Notes: generated by a model from the sequence alone, not told the origin. Positions 1 through 9,439 are shown, numbered from the stretch's first letter. The stretch is 64,000 nucleotides of DNA from Salinicola endophyticus (GCF_003206575.1 NZ_PZJO01000003.1:1-64000); one strand, 5' to 3'. Made by a program: numbers and translations.

Positions 1-191
1 GCGTGAGATATCCGCGCGCAGGTCCCATCCAATACGGTAATTGCCAAATAAAAGAAGGGTTATGGAAGCAAATCGATAACGCGTTACGCTAGTGAGGGCC
101 TATCCGACACCCGATAAGCCACGCCATCGGGCACGCCACCATGGTCACACCATAATCGTCACGTCATCATATTCGGGAGAGCGTATTGCGC

Positions 192-1121
192 ATGGCGACC
201 GCCGATTCGACGCCATTTTCGACCTTCGAGATCCCGCCGACACGCCGCCACGTCGAGACCATCGATTTCATGCTGTCGCGCCCTGCCCTGGCGCTGCTGC
301 CGGAGTCGCTGCGCCCGGCGGCGCGGGGATTTCTCGCCTATCTAGCCACGCTCCCCGGCAGCGCACCGCACGTCTGCCCCGTCTGTGACAGCCGCGCGAT
401 CCACCTGGCCATGCCCGCCGGTACCCGCGGCATGCGCCGCGACAGCTACCTCTGCCGCGACTGCCGCAAGCGCTTCACCGTCTTGACCGGCACGCCGCTG
501 CGGCTGCTGCGCTCGGAGGAGAAGTGGAAGCCCTGGATGAGCTACCGCTTTCAGGGCTTCTCCCAGGAGCTGATCGCCAACTTCCTGGGCATCAGCAACA
601 AGGCCTCGATGACCTGGAGCCGCGCCTTTCTCAAGGCCATGGCCGACTATGACACCGAGCTCCACGCCTGGTGGCAGGCGCATCAATCCACCGAGATCTC
701 CGAGCTGACCGAAGAGGCGGCGCGGGCACTGGCCGAATGCCAGGCGATGCTGGCCGGGCTACGCGCCACCAGCGACCGGCGCTGCCCCCACTGCGGCTCG
801 GCCTCGGTTCAGGTGATCACCAGCCGCCGCGCCACCGAGTACCAGTGCCACGGCTGCCAGCGGCGCTACAGCAATCTCACCGAGACGCCGCTCTCCCATC
901 TCCAGCACATCGAGCTATGGCCGGACTATGTGCGCCATCTCGTACTCGGCTATCACGACACCGAGCTGGAGCAGATCTTCGACCTGAGCAAGCCGCTGAC
1001 CAACCTCTGGCGCCAGCGCTTTCTGCAGCTACTCCAGGCGCGCTGGCCGCTGCTGGCCCACTGGACGCTGTGGCAGTGGTCGCGGCGCCGCGCCAACCCC
1101 GGCAACGTGCCGCTGGCCTGA
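192..1121 (+). CDS. DUF746-type double zinc-ribbon protein
   Basis: About 309 aa. Two similar halves are visible. Each opens with a four-cysteine zinc ribbon (CPVC...CRDC near residues 71-98; CPHC...CHGC near 198-222), then a 'F/Y..LT.TPL' turn and a helical segment ending in a Trp-rich helix. This resembles DUF746 and the N-terminal DNA-binding module of IS1595-type transposases, but no DDE/DDN catalytic domain follows. A nucleic-acid-binding role is inferred; the true function is unknown. GGGAGA at 175-180 could serve either the ATG at 192 (spacing 11) or a TTG at 186 (spacing 5). It stands alone, with no operon partner. Confidence 0.72.
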   Translation: MATADSTPFSTFEIPPTRRHVETIDFMLSRPALALLPESLRPAARGFLAYLATLPGSAPHVCPVCDSRAIHLAMPAGTRGMRRDSYLCRDCRKRFTVLTGTPLRLLRSEEKWKPWMSYRFQGFSQELIANFLGISNKASMTWSRAFLKAMADYDTELHAWWQAHQSTEISELTEEAARALAECQAMLAGLRATSDRRCPHCGSASVQVITSRRATEYQCHGCQRRYSNLTETPLSHLQHIELWPDYVRHLVLGYHDTELEQIFDLSKPLTNLWRQRFLQLLQARWPLLAHWTLWQWSRRRANPGNVPLA

Positions 1122-1227
1122 ACTGCGAGCATGTGCTGCCAGCCCGCAGCGCCAGCACCATAGCCCCGCTGGCGGGGCGCCCGGGGATCGACCATGCTGG
1201 GGATTCAACCCCGGCAAGGAGGCCTGC

Positions 1228-1515
1228 ATGAAACCGCAAACGCTATGGACACTCGTGGGCACCACGATGGCGATCGCCTCGGGCGTGGCCGCCCGGGAGG
1301 CGCTGAAGCACACCGCCAAGCGCAGCGCGTTCGAGCCACCGGTCAACCCCGATGACCCCGATGTGCGCTGGCGCGAGGCACTGCTGTGGGGCGCGGCCTC
1401 CGGTGCCGCCGTGGGCCTGGCGCGTATTCTGGGCTGGAAGATGGCCTCCAGCGGCATGCGCCGGGCCCGCCGTTCGCGGCATGGCCAGCGGCTGCTGTCA
1501 CGCCTGGAGCGTTGA
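1228..1515 (+). CDS. DUF4235 family small membrane protein
   Basis: 95 aa. A first hydrophobic helix near residues 5-22 is followed by the conserved stretch 'PPVNPDDPDVRWREALLWG' and a second glycine/alanine-rich helix near 50-70, ending in a basic tail. This pattern is characteristic of DUF4235, a family of short integral membrane proteins of unknown role. A strong ribosome-binding site (AAGGAGG, 1214-1220) precedes the ATG. The basic C-terminus (RRARRSRHGQRLLSRLER) would lie in the cytoplasm under the positive-inside rule. It ends 39 bp from the stop of the convergent TonB receptor gene. Confidence 0.78.
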   Translation: MKPQTLWTLVGTTMAIASGVAAREALKHTAKRSAFEPPVNPDDPDVRWREALLWGAASGAAVGLARILGWKMASSGMRRARRSRHGQRLLSRLER

Positions 1516-1554
1516 CCCCGCTAGCCGGGAAAACCGCCAGCCGCCGGGGGCGCC

Positions 1555-3729
1555 TCAAAACGTGTAGCTCAGCGTCGAGGTCACGTTGAGCGGTTCGCCA
1601 TAGACGCCGTACGTATCGAAGTAGGCGTAGTACTTGCGGTCGAACAGGTTGTGCACATTGACCTGCAGCGCCAGATTCGACGTGAACTGGTAGCGCCCGA
1701 AGAGGTCGGCAAGAGTGTAGCTGGGCTGCTCGAAGTCGCGGGTCACGCCCTTGGGGCCGACCTGGCTGGCGTAGGTGCGGCTCTGCCAGCGCCAGCCGCC
1801 GCCCAGGGTGAGCTGGCGCCACTGCGGTACCCGGTAGCTGGCGAAAAGATTCGCCTGGGTGCGCGGCCGATCGCTGTTGAACGCGCCTTGCGCCGAGGTC
1901 GCCGTGTAATGGGTGAAGCCGGCTGTCAGCTCCAGATCGTCGGTGACCGCACCGCTGATCTCCATCTCGAAACCTTCACTGACCACGTCACTCACCGGGG
2001 TCGCCGTGGTGACCAGCGAGCCGGGGGTCAACACGATATCCGCCACGTTGTCCTGTTCGAGCCGGAACACGGCGAACGAGGCGTTGAGCAGGCCATCGAA
2101 CCAGGCCGCCTTGAGCCCGGTCTCGTAGTTCTTGCCCACCAGCGGGTCGAGATAGCCGTTGCCATCGGCCAAGCGGTAGCTCTGCGGCTGGAAGATCTCG
2201 GTGTAGCTGACATAGGCCGACCAGGTGTCATCGATCGCATAGATCAGCCCACCGTAGGGCGTGATATCGCTCTCGTGCTGCGCATGGTTGCCCAGCGTGC
2301 TCGACCAGGTCCGCCCGTGCCAGTCGGTGTAGCGTGCACCGAGAATCAGTGTCAGCGGGTCGGCCAGGGAGAAGCGAGCCACGCCGTAGAGCGCCTTCTG
2401 GCGGCTGCTGGCGCGCTCCGAGGGCGAGAAGTCGGGCCACGCCTGTGCCGGCGTGGCGCCGTTCCAGGCATCGAAGTCGTCGACCGCAAAGCCGTTGGTG
2501 AAGGCGTTCTCGTAGTCATTGGACTGGTCGTGATAGCTGCCCCCGAGCACCAGCTGGTGATGGCGGCCGAACAGCGAGAACGGCCCCTCGACATAGCTAT
2601 CCACGCCGTCGACCCGGCGCTCACCGGTGTTCCACCCGGTGTAGTAGTAGACGCCCTGCCCCGTCTCCCGGTCCGGAAAGCCGTAGGGATAGGCGAGCCG
2701 CGAGTCCAGCGTGCTCTCTTCGTGGGTCGCCACGCCGTGCAGCGTCCAGCCCCCACCGAAGCGATGCTCGAGCTGGGCAAAGGTCTTCTTCGACTCCCAC
2801 TCGTTGTAGGACCAGTCCGGCGCCACGCTGAACCCGCGGGTATAGTCCGTCTCGCTGCCGTCGCTGTACCACAGCGGCAGGCCACCCCAGGTCGGCGACG
2901 AGGTGCGGCCGCGCTGCGTGTCGTAACCCAGCGATAGCGTGGTGTCGTCGGTGACGTCGGCATCGATCACCAGATAACCGTAGCGCTTGCGCTCGCCGAA
3001 ACGCTCGAGATAGCTATCACCCTCTTCATAGCCGCCGACGAACCGCGCCCGTACGTCACCCGAGCGGGTCAGCGGCGTGGTGACATCGACCACACTGCGC
3101 GAGCGATCCCAACTGCCGTAGCTAGCGCTGAGCGAACCGGTGACTTCACGACTGTCGGCATGCTTGCGCACGAAGTTGATCGAGGCGCCGGGGTTGCCCG
3201 CCCCGGTCAGCAGGCCGTTGGCACCGCGGACCACCTCGATCCGGTCATAGATCGCGGTGTTCAGCGCGCCATCGCCGAAATACCAGCGGCTATCGGTGTT
3301 GAGCGTGGGGATGCCGTCGTACTGGTAGCTGTTGATGCGAAAACCACGGGAATAGAAGTCGACGCGGCTGCTGTCGATCTGGTTCACCGAGACGCCCGTG
3401 GTGTGACTCAGGACATCCTCGACATCCCACAGCCCCTGATCCCGCATACGCTGCTGGGTGATGATGCTAACCGCCTGCGGCACCTCACGCAGTGTGGCGT
3501 CGAAGCGCGTGCCGGCGGTGGTGGTGCGACGGGTATAGCCGACATCGTCATAGAGGCTCGGGGCGGAGACGGTCAGCGTCTGCAGCGCGGTCGTCTCCTC
3601 GCTGTGGGCCATGGTGGGCGAGAGCGGCAGCAGCGCGGCGGCCCCCAGCAGCAGCGGCAGCCGCGGACCGAGCGGCGTGCGCGCAGCACACGCCGACGGC
3701 GGCGCCCGATGGAGAACGGGGGTTGGCAT
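1555..3729 (-). CDS. TonB-dependent siderophore receptor
   Basis: About 724 aa. An N-terminal signal peptide (hydrophobic core LLLGAAALLPL, cleavage probably near 'AHS') leads to a plug domain with the typical 'REVPQAVSIITQQRM', 'GVSVNQ' and 'DRIEVVRGANGLLTGAGNPG' segments. A long aromatic-rich beta-barrel follows and ends in Phe, as expected for outer-membrane insertion. It should import a ferric siderophore, probably of the ferrichrome/coprogen/pyoverdine-type subfamily, using TonB energy. The ATG at 3729 is preferred because AAGGGA lies 8 nt upstream; earlier ATGs lack a ribosome-binding site. Two Fur-box-like sites lie upstream (3829-3872). No siderophore synthesis or ABC genes are adjacent. 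Confidence 0.93.
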   Translation of the reverse strand: MPTPVLHRAPPSACAARTPLGPRLPLLLGAAALLPLSPTMAHSEETTALQTLTVSAPSLYDDVGYTRRTTTAGTRFDATLREVPQAVSIITQQRMRDQGLWDVEDVLSHTTGVSVNQIDSSRVDFYSRGFRINSYQYDGIPTLNTDSRWYFGDGALNTAIYDRIEVVRGANGLLTGAGNPGASINFVRKHADSREVTGSLSASYGSWDRSRSVVDVTTPLTRSGDVRARFVGGYEEGDSYLERFGERKRYGYLVIDADVTDDTTLSLGYDTQRGRTSSPTWGGLPLWYSDGSETDYTRGFSVAPDWSYNEWESKKTFAQLEHRFGGGWTLHGVATHEESTLDSRLAYPYGFPDRETGQGVYYYTGWNTGERRVDGVDSYVEGPFSLFGRHHQLVLGGSYHDQSNDYENAFTNGFAVDDFDAWNGATPAQAWPDFSPSERASSRQKALYGVARFSLADPLTLILGARYTDWHGRTWSSTLGNHAQHESDITPYGGLIYAIDDTWSAYVSYTEIFQPQSYRLADGNGYLDPLVGKNYETGLKAAWFDGLLNASFAVFRLEQDNVADIVLTPGSLVTTATPVSDVVSEGFEMEISGAVTDDLELTAGFTHYTATSAQGAFNSDRPRTQANLFASYRVPQWRQLTLGGGWRWQSRTYASQVGPKGVTRDFEQPSYTLADLFGRYQFTSNLALQVNVHNLFDRKYYAYFDTYGVYGEPLNVTSTLSYTF

Positions 3730-3828
3730 GGTAGATCCCTTGGGTGGCATCGCAGTGCGACGCTCGTTGTCATGGCATCGCCGATGCCCAGCGAGCAAGC
3801 GCAGGCCCGGCGATTGCCCAGGATCTTA

Positions 3829-3872
3829 TGCAAACAATTCTCATTTATCAACGCGTGTGATAATCATCTGCA
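3829..3872 (-). promoter_or_regulatory. Two Fur-box-like sites upstream of the TonB receptor
   Basis: Positions 3829-3843 (TGCAAACAATTCTCA) and 3858-3872 (TGATAATCATCTGCA) each match about 11 of 14 positions of the 7-1-7 Fur consensus TGATAAT-n-ATTATCA. They lie 100-143 bp before the receptor start in an AT-rich patch that contrasts with the GC-rich surroundings. Iron repression by Fur is inferred from these sites and from the type of gene controlled. Confidence 0.7.
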
Positions 3873-3934
3873 ATTATGCACAGCGCGACTTCATCACCGC
3901 CTACCTTGGCGTCGAGCCGCGATCGCTCCGCGCC

Positions 3935-5242
3935 CTATAGCGCCCCATCGGCAATGGCGCGGGCCAGCGTGGGTGACAGCGGCAGGCGCGGCAGCAGCGT
4001 GGCCTGATAGGCGTGATAGAGATCGGGCTTGCCCGACCACACCTCGTTCGAGGGGCGGTTGTGACGGTCGAGCTCCTGCCACCAGCTGCCTCGCTCACGG
4101 TCGACCAGGTAGCTGTCGATATAATCCCAGAAGCGCCGGTACCAGGTTTCGTACTCGGCATCGCCGGTGCGCTTGAGCAGCGCCGCGGCCGTTGATGCTG
4201 CCTCCGCCAGGGTCCAGTGCATGCGCTCGTGCACCACCGGCTGGTCGTTCCAGTCGTGGGTGTAGATCAGCCCCGGTTCACCATCGACGTGCCAGGCCAG
4301 CTCGGTGGCGCGCCGGAACAGCCCCTGGGCATCCTCCAGCAGCCAGCCGGGGACGCTCTCGCCATGACGCTGCAAGCCACCCTCCAGATGCAGCATCAGC
4401 CGCGCCCACTCGAAGGCGTGGCCTGGGGTGGCGCCGTAGGGGCGAAACGGGTCCTTGGGGGTATCGCGGTTGTAGTCGCGCCACTCCTGCCACTCGCTAT
4501 CGAAGTGCTCGACCACGCGGTAGTCGTTGGGACGCGCATGGGCATGGATGATCTTGTCGACGATGGAGAGCGCGCGCCGGTGCCACTTGGGCGCGTCGAG
4601 CACGTCGCCGAGCTGCAGGAAGGCCTCGGTGGCGTGCATGTTGCTGTTGCCGCCGCGATACGCCTCGCTGTCGCGCCAGTCGCGCGAGAACCCTTCGCGC
4701 AGGCGGCCTTCGTCTTCGGACCAGAAGCGTGTCTCGATGACCTCGACGATCTCGTCGAGCAGCGCCTTGGCCGCCGGATCGCCGGCCTGCCAGGCGCTGG
4801 CAGCGGCCAGGGCGACGAAGGCGTGGATGTACGCCTGCTTGGTCTGGCTCTCGCCTTCCCGCGGTAACGCACCGTACCAGCCGCCATGCTCGGCATCCCT
4901 GAGCGGGCCGCACAGGGCCGCCACGCCGTGGGCCACCAGCGGCGCCGCTCCGGGCTCGCCGCGCATCGTCGCCAGGGCGAAGCAGTGGGTCATGCGCGCA
5001 GTGATCATGGTGTCCGGGTGGGCATCCTCGGGCAGACGTCCATCGTCGTCCAGGGCAGCAAAACCACACTGGGGATGGCGCGAGGCACGATAGAACGCCA
5101 GCAGACGCCGCCCCTCCGTCTCCAGCCAGGCCCAGTGCGAGAGGCGGTTCAACCAGCTATCGCGCCGCGGCGGCAGATCCGACGAAGCGGCGGGCCGATA
5201 ATTGCCCGTCAGGGGTATCCCGTTGCAATGACTATCAGACAT
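3935..5242 (-). CDS. AGE-family sugar isomerase (mannose isomerase/YihS-like)
   Basis: 435 aa, slightly longer than the roughly 400-420 usual for the family. An (alpha/alpha)6-barrel protein is indicated by conserved blocks: 'GGNSNMHATEAFL' near residue 200, 'PGHAFEWARLMLH' near 285, and 'NEVWSGKPDLYHAYQA' near 400. The histidines in these blocks, plus Arg in 'TARMTHCFAL', match catalytic positions of N-acylglucosamine 2-epimerase superfamily isomerases such as mannose isomerase and YihS. Aldose-ketose isomerisation (mannose/fructose type) is the likely reaction; epimerase activity cannot be excluded. The gene stands between the TonB receptor and an SDR with no clear operon partner. Confidence 0.85.
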   Translation of the reverse strand: MSDSHCNGIPLTGNYRPAASSDLPPRRDSWLNRLSHWAWLETEGRRLLAFYRASRHPQCGFAALDDDGRLPEDAHPDTMITARMTHCFALATMRGEPGAAPLVAHGVAALCGPLRDAEHGGWYGALPREGESQTKQAYIHAFVALAAASAWQAGDPAAKALLDEIVEVIETRFWSEDEGRLREGFSRDWRDSEAYRGGNSNMHATEAFLQLGDVLDAPKWHRRALSIVDKIIHAHARPNDYRVVEHFDSEWQEWRDYNRDTPKDPFRPYGATPGHAFEWARLMLHLEGGLQRHGESVPGWLLEDAQGLFRRATELAWHVDGEPGLIYTHDWNDQPVVHERMHWTLAEAASTAAALLKRTGDAEYETWYRRFWDYIDSYLVDRERGSWWQELDRHNRPSNEVWSGKPDLYHAYQATLLPRLPLSPTLARAIADGAL

Positions 5243-5410
5243 GGATAACGGGCCTCCTCATGCCCGGGTGTCACGTTCACGCCTTGGCGCCCAGTGTCGG
5301 AGCCGTGCCCCGCTGCATCGATAATCCAGCGGGGCTAACTCATTGTCGATAACCCAGCGCCCATAACCCCCTGTGGGTAAGTCAGTGTCGAACACCCAAC
5401 GCTGCAATTC

Positions 5411-6274
5411 TCAACCGTTGACCACGACGCCGCCATTGGGGTGAAGGGTCTGGCCGCTGATGAAAGAGGCATCCAGCGAGGCCAGAAAGACATAGCAGGG
5501 CCCCAGTTCCCAGGGCTGGGCGGCACGCCCCATCGGGGTCTCGCTGCCAAAATCCTCGAGCATCTGCGGATCGTGCGCCCCCAGCGTCGCCGGCTGCAGC
5601 GGCGTCCACACCGGCCCCGGCGCCACCGCGTTGACACGCAACCCACGCCCGACCACCTGATTGGAGAGCGCGCGGGTAAAGCTGATGATCGCACCCTTGG
5701 TCGCGCTGTAGTCGACCAGAAAATCGGGGCCGATATAGGCGTTGACCGAGGCGGTGTTGATGATCGCATCGTCCTCGCCCAGATGCGGCAGCGCCGCCTT
5801 GGTGAGATAGAACATGCCATGCATGTTGGTGGCAAAGGTCTCCTCCCACTGGGTGTCGCTCAGCTCGGCGAGGTCGTTGCTCACCTGCTGGGTGCCGGCG
5901 TTGTTGACCAGGATATTGAGCCCGCCGAAGTGATCGATCACCTTGTCGAGCGACGCCCGACAGAAGGCCGCATCGCGCATGTCGCCAGCGATCAGCAGAC
6001 AGCGGCGGCCCTCGGCCTCGACCAGGCGCTGGGTCTCGCGGGCATCGTCGTCTTCGCTGAGATACATCACCGCCACGTCGGCGCCCTCACGCGCGAAGTG
6101 GATCGCCACCGAACGACCGATGCCGCTGTCGGCACCGGTGATCAGCGCCACCTTGCCTTCGAGCTTGCCGCTGCCGCGATAGCCGTCACGGATGAAGACA
6201 GCCGGCGGCTGCATCAGGCTCTCCTTGCCGGGCAGTGTCTGCTGCTGGGCATGGATGTGGGTCTTCTTGACCAT
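5411..6274 (-). CDS. SDR family oxidoreductase (YghA/GS39-like)
   Basis: 287 aa. Classic SDR layout preceded by the roughly 40-residue N-terminal extension seen in YghA/general-stress-protein-39 homologues: cofactor motif TGADSGIG near 46-53, NNAG near 125, catalytic Ser in 'IINTASVN', and YSATK as the Tyr-Lys pair. These proteins are NAD(P)-dependent dehydrogenases of poorly defined substrate, often stress-induced. GGGAG lies 8-12 nt before the ATG. The 168-bp gap to the AGE gene contains short repeated pieces (cattgtcgataacccagcgc-like) but no gene, so cotranscription with the isomerase is possible but not shown. Confidence 0.88.
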   Translation of the reverse strand: MVKKTHIHAQQQTLPGKESLMQPPAVFIRDGYRGSGKLEGKVALITGADSGIGRSVAIHFAREGADVAVMYLSEDDDARETQRLVEAEGRRCLLIAGDMRDAAFCRASLDKVIDHFGGLNILVNNAGTQQVSNDLAELSDTQWEETFATNMHGMFYLTKAALPHLGEDDAIINTASVNAYIGPDFLVDYSATKGAIISFTRALSNQVVGRGLRVNAVAPGPVWTPLQPATLGAHDPQMLEDFGSETPMGRAAQPWELGPCYVFLASLDASFISGQTLHPNGGVVVNG

Positions 6275-6949
6275 GATGTTACTCCCTGTAAGTGACCGTT
6301 TGACGAAAACACGACTTCACGCCGAGATGAATCGAATCAGCACGCCGAACGTGACAATAAAAGGCTTATTCGACATGACGTCGAGAGCTGCTTTCACACC
6401 TAGTTCAGGGTGCCCGTCCTGGCAAGCGCCGGCTCGTACAGACCGGTCTGGAAGCGACGATAAACGGCTGACCCGACATGGCATCGAGAGCGACTGTCAC
6501 ACCGGGTTCAGGGGCACGTCCTGGCAAGAGAGGGCCTGAACGGAACGGTCTGGAAGGGTTGACCTGAAAGACGGGCCTGGCCGGACGGGTCGCCCAAGCC
6601 ACCGACGCCGTGGCCGTGGCCGTGGTGCCAGCCACTTTCTTCAGGCTCACCAGCGCGCAGTGCGATCTATCCACGTAGCGAGAGCGGAGCGATGGCGGTG
6701 GTCATGGCCCATGGCAAAAGCGTCACTGATGGGGCACATGTTGCACTTGGTCTTTGAGAGCACCAAACCTCAATCCATCAGCGTCGCCTTCGGGCGCCGC
6801 TTTTTGTCTCAAATGGCTCATCGGCCTGACATCGCAGGGCGGCATTCATTAGAAATTCGTCGCAAAAGTGATGCAAACACTTATTTGACTGTGGGTTACC
6901 ATGAGTATCGAATAGATTGCATATCAAAAACAAAAATGATGACTAGCGA
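6275..6949. other. 675-bp intergenic region with a tandem repeat and no convincing gene
   Basis: Between the divergent SDR and LysR genes. An open frame at 6660-6977 has no ribosome-binding site, low-complexity codons and runs into the LysR start, so I do not call it. The left part carries the 103-bp tandem repeat described separately. The right part (6840-6949) is AT-rich and should hold the LysR-cluster promoter. A GTGGCC-type triplet tract lies at about 6610-6626. Confidence 0.6.
6371..6576. repeat. Imperfect 103-bp tandem repeat, two units
   Basis: Unit 1 (6371-6473) and unit 2 (6474-about 6576) align without large gaps. Shared words at the same offset include CGACATG, TCGAGAG, CACACC, GTTCAGGG, CGTCCTGGCAAG and GGTCTGGAAG. 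Divergence is substantial (about a third of positions), so the duplication is old or the two units are maintained binding regions. No coding frame is preserved across both. Confidence 0.75.
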
Positions 6950-7858
6950 ATGCTCGATATCAAATATTACGTCTTGATCGACGCGGTCGAGCGACATGGA
7001 TCTCTCCAGGCGGCGGCGGCCGCTATCGGTCTGACCCAGCCGGCGGCGACCCATCGCATCCGCGAGATGGAGCGAAGGCTGGCAGTTTCACTGTTCGAAA
7101 AGCGCGGCCGGCGTCTGTTTCTGACGCCGGCGGGATGGCGTTTGCTCGAGGCGGGCCGCGAGGTCATTCCCATTCTGATGGCAGCCGAGAGCGAGGCGTC
7201 TTTACTGGCACGTGGCGACCAGAAAGCGCTCAAATGGGGCGTCGACGCCTACGACATCGTGGATCGTATTCTGAGCAAGAGCATGGAGTACGACGTTCAC
7301 CCGATCGAACTCCATCGGTTTTCTCCTCACACGATCCTCAGCGCGTTGTTCGATCAGCAGATCGACCTGGTACTGACGACCAATCCGCCTGTGCAGAAAG
7401 GCATCGAGACACTTCCACTGTTCGAGGACGAGCTCAAGGCGGTAGTGCCTGCAACGCACCCATTGGCCAGGCGAAAGTCCGTCAGCGCCGAGGAGATTGC
7501 AAGCGAGCCCTACCTGACCTTCAGCGCGGCTAGAGAGCCTGGCTACGAGTTCGATCTTTTTTTTCATCCGAGCCGCCAGGTGCCAGAGTCGATTCAGATC
7601 ATTGAATCCGTCCGCTCGATTCTGGATGTCATCGCCACCACTCAGCGGGGCGTAACCATCCTTTCTTCCTGGATCATCGAGGCGGCTCAGATGCAGAAAA
7701 CGCTCAAGACCATTCCTCTGCAGGACGTCAAGATTCCGGTGACCTGGCATCTCGCTTACCTAGACAAGGAGAGCATCAAAGAGCGGCTTCCGGCGCTGAA
7801 GGCAGTGTTTAAAAGCCTCATGAGAAGCCCTGACATTCAATCAAAACGGAGTCCGTGA
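6950..7858 (+). CDS. LysR-type transcriptional regulator of the BCCT/2OG/M24 cluster
   Basis: 302 aa. The N-terminal winged helix-turn-helix is clear ('GSLQAAAAAIGLTQPAATHRIREMERRL', about residues 16-43), followed by a LysR substrate-binding domain with a hydrophobic effector pocket. It reads in the same direction as the downstream transporter and touches it: the TGA at 7856-7858 is immediately followed by the transporter ATG. It therefore probably forms the first gene of the operon as well as its regulator, and the co-inducer is likely the transported compound. The ATG at 6950 has only a weak ribosome-binding site. Confidence 0.9.
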   Translation: MLDIKYYVLIDAVERHGSLQAAAAAIGLTQPAATHRIREMERRLAVSLFEKRGRRLFLTPAGWRLLEAGREVIPILMAAESEASLLARGDQKALKWGVDAYDIVDRILSKSMEYDVHPIELHRFSPHTILSALFDQQIDLVLTTNPPVQKGIETLPLFEDELKAVVPATHPLARRKSVSAEEIASEPYLTFSAAREPGYEFDLFFHPSRQVPESIQIIESVRSILDVIATTQRGVTILSSWIIEAAQMQKTLKTIPLQDVKIPVTWHLAYLDKESIKERLPALKAVFKSLMRSPDIQSKRSP

Positions 7859-9439
7859 ATGAGCAAAACCTCACTACGAAAAGCCACGTTTTATCCCTCG
7901 CTGACGCTATTGGGAGGAATGACAATCCTCGCCCTAGAGAACAGCGAATTTCTCCTCAAGATCACCAGCGCCATACACGAATTCCTGATGAATGAGTTCA
8001 GCTGGCTCTATGCGCTATCCGCTTTTGCCCTGGTGCTCGTCGCGGCGGGCACTCTGTTCTCTCCGATCGCGAGACTACGTATCGGTGGCGAGAGCGCAAA
8101 GCCTATATTGACCCGTTGGCAGTGGTGCTCCATCACGCTGTGCAGCTCGGTAGCCATAGGGCTACTTTTTTTTGCCGCCGCGGAGCCGATCTTTTTCATG
8201 TCGGCCCCACCCTTGACGCTCGGCGCCAAGGCGTTCTCGACCGAAAGCGGAGTAAACGGTATCGCTTCGCTCTACATGCACTGGTCCTTTACCACCTACG
8301 CTATCTACACCGTGCCCGCTTTGATGTTCGCGATCGCCCACTACAACCTGGGCATGAAATTCAGCATTTCATCGGCCATGACCGCGGCCCTCCCCATCAG
8401 GATGGGCCCCGTAACGCGTCAGATCATAGATGCGCTGGCACTGATCGCGCTGGTTGCCGGCATGGTCGCCTCCCTGGGTACCGGCGCCATGATGCTGGGC
8501 GGCGGTATCAATCGCTTGTTCGGAGTAGAGGTCACCGACTCGCTGATCGGTGCGCTGTGCATGATCGTCATGCTGGCCTCGGCGCTCTCCGCAGCGACGG
8601 GCCTGCTCAAGGGCATTCGCATTCTCTCCAGCTGGAACGCTCGCGCGCTGGTCTTCATGGCGGCGCTGGTACTGATTTTCGGCCCGACCTCTTTTATCGC
8701 CAACGGCGGTATCGATGCGCTGGGGCGCTATCTTTCCGGATTCGTCAAGAACAGTCTCAATACCGGCACGATCAACGGAAACGGCTGGCCACGCGCCTGG
8801 ACGCTATTTTTCTGGGCAAACTGGTTCGCCTGGGCCCCCGTCACCAGCATGTTCCTGGGCAAGATCTCGCGCGGCTACACGGTGCGCGAATTTCTGCTTT
8901 TCAACTTCCTCCTGCCGGCTTCATTCGTCCTGGTATGGTGTGCCACCTTCGGCGGCCTTGCGGTGTTCACCGAGCTCAATAGTGCCCATATCCTCAGCCA
9001 GGCCTTGAAGAATAGCGGCCCGGGCGACGTCATCTGGGTTCTCCTGGAACAGCTCCCGGCGGCCCTGCTCTTTGTGGCGTTGTTTCTGTGTCTTTCGCTG
9101 GTCTCCTACATAACCGCTGCCGACTCAACCATCGACGCCATTTCTGGCATGTGCTGCAACAGCAGCACCAGCAGCGAGATCAACTCATCGCCCTACTACA
9201 TCAAGCTGATCTGGGGTGCCATCATCTCCATCATCACCCTGGTGCTGACCGTCAACGGTGGCCTGGAAGCGCTCAAGATGATCTCGACCATCGGTGGCTT
9301 CATTGGACTCTTGATCGTCATGTGCGCCGCCGCTTCTCTAGTCAGAATCATCTGCTGGCCAACCCTGCTGCCCGAGTTAAAAGGCGGCGCAATCCTGCCC
9401 CCCTTGAAGACACCGAGCGTCAGGCACAACGACATATAA
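7859..9439 (+). CDS. BCCT family transporter
   Basis: 526 aa with about 12 hydrophobic segments. The betaine/carnitine/choline transporter signature is present in altered form around residues 316-335 ('WTLFFWANWFAWAP' instead of the usual WxxFYWAWWxxW). 'AEPIFF' near residue 115 matches the conserved AEP element. BCCT proteins are Na+- or H+-coupled or exchange carriers for quaternary ammonium compounds and, in DddT, for DMSP. The C-terminus is short, unlike osmosensory BetP-like proteins, which suits nutrient uptake rather than osmoprotection. Cotranscription with the LysR gene (0-bp gap) and the downstream enzymes suggests it imports their substrate. Confidence 0.9.
   Translation: MSKTSLRKATFYPSLTLLGGMTILALENSEFLLKITSAIHEFLMNEFSWLYALSAFALVLVAAGTLFSPIARLRIGGESAKPILTRWQWCSITLCSSVAIGLLFFAAAEPIFFMSAPPLTLGAKAFSTESGVNGIASLYMHWSFTTYAIYTVPALMFAIAHYNLGMKFSISSAMTAALPIRMGPVTRQIIDALALIALVAGMVASLGTGAMMLGGGINRLFGVEVTDSLIGALCMIVMLASALSAATGLLKGIRILSSWNARALVFMAALVLIFGPTSFIANGGIDALGRYLSGFVKNSLNTGTINGNGWPRAWTLFFWANWFAWAPVTSMFLGKISRGYTVREFLLFNFLLPASFVLVWCATFGGLAVFTELNSAHILSQALKNSGPGDVIWVLLEQLPAALLFVALFLCLSLVSYITAADSTIDAISGMCCNSSTSSEINSSPYYIKLIWGAIISIITLVLTVNGGLEALKMISTIGGFIGLLIVMCAAASLVRIICWPTLLPELKGGAILPPLKTPSVRHNDI

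Noticed and set aside
1651-2937. Long open frame (428 codons) on the plus strand opposite the TonB receptor
   Set aside because: Antisense shadow of a GC-rich gene; the minus-strand product has clear receptor motifs and this one has none and no ribosome-binding site.
6660-6977. 105-codon frame before the LysR gene
   Set aside because: No ribosome-binding site, runs into the LysR start, and the amino-acid pattern looks random.
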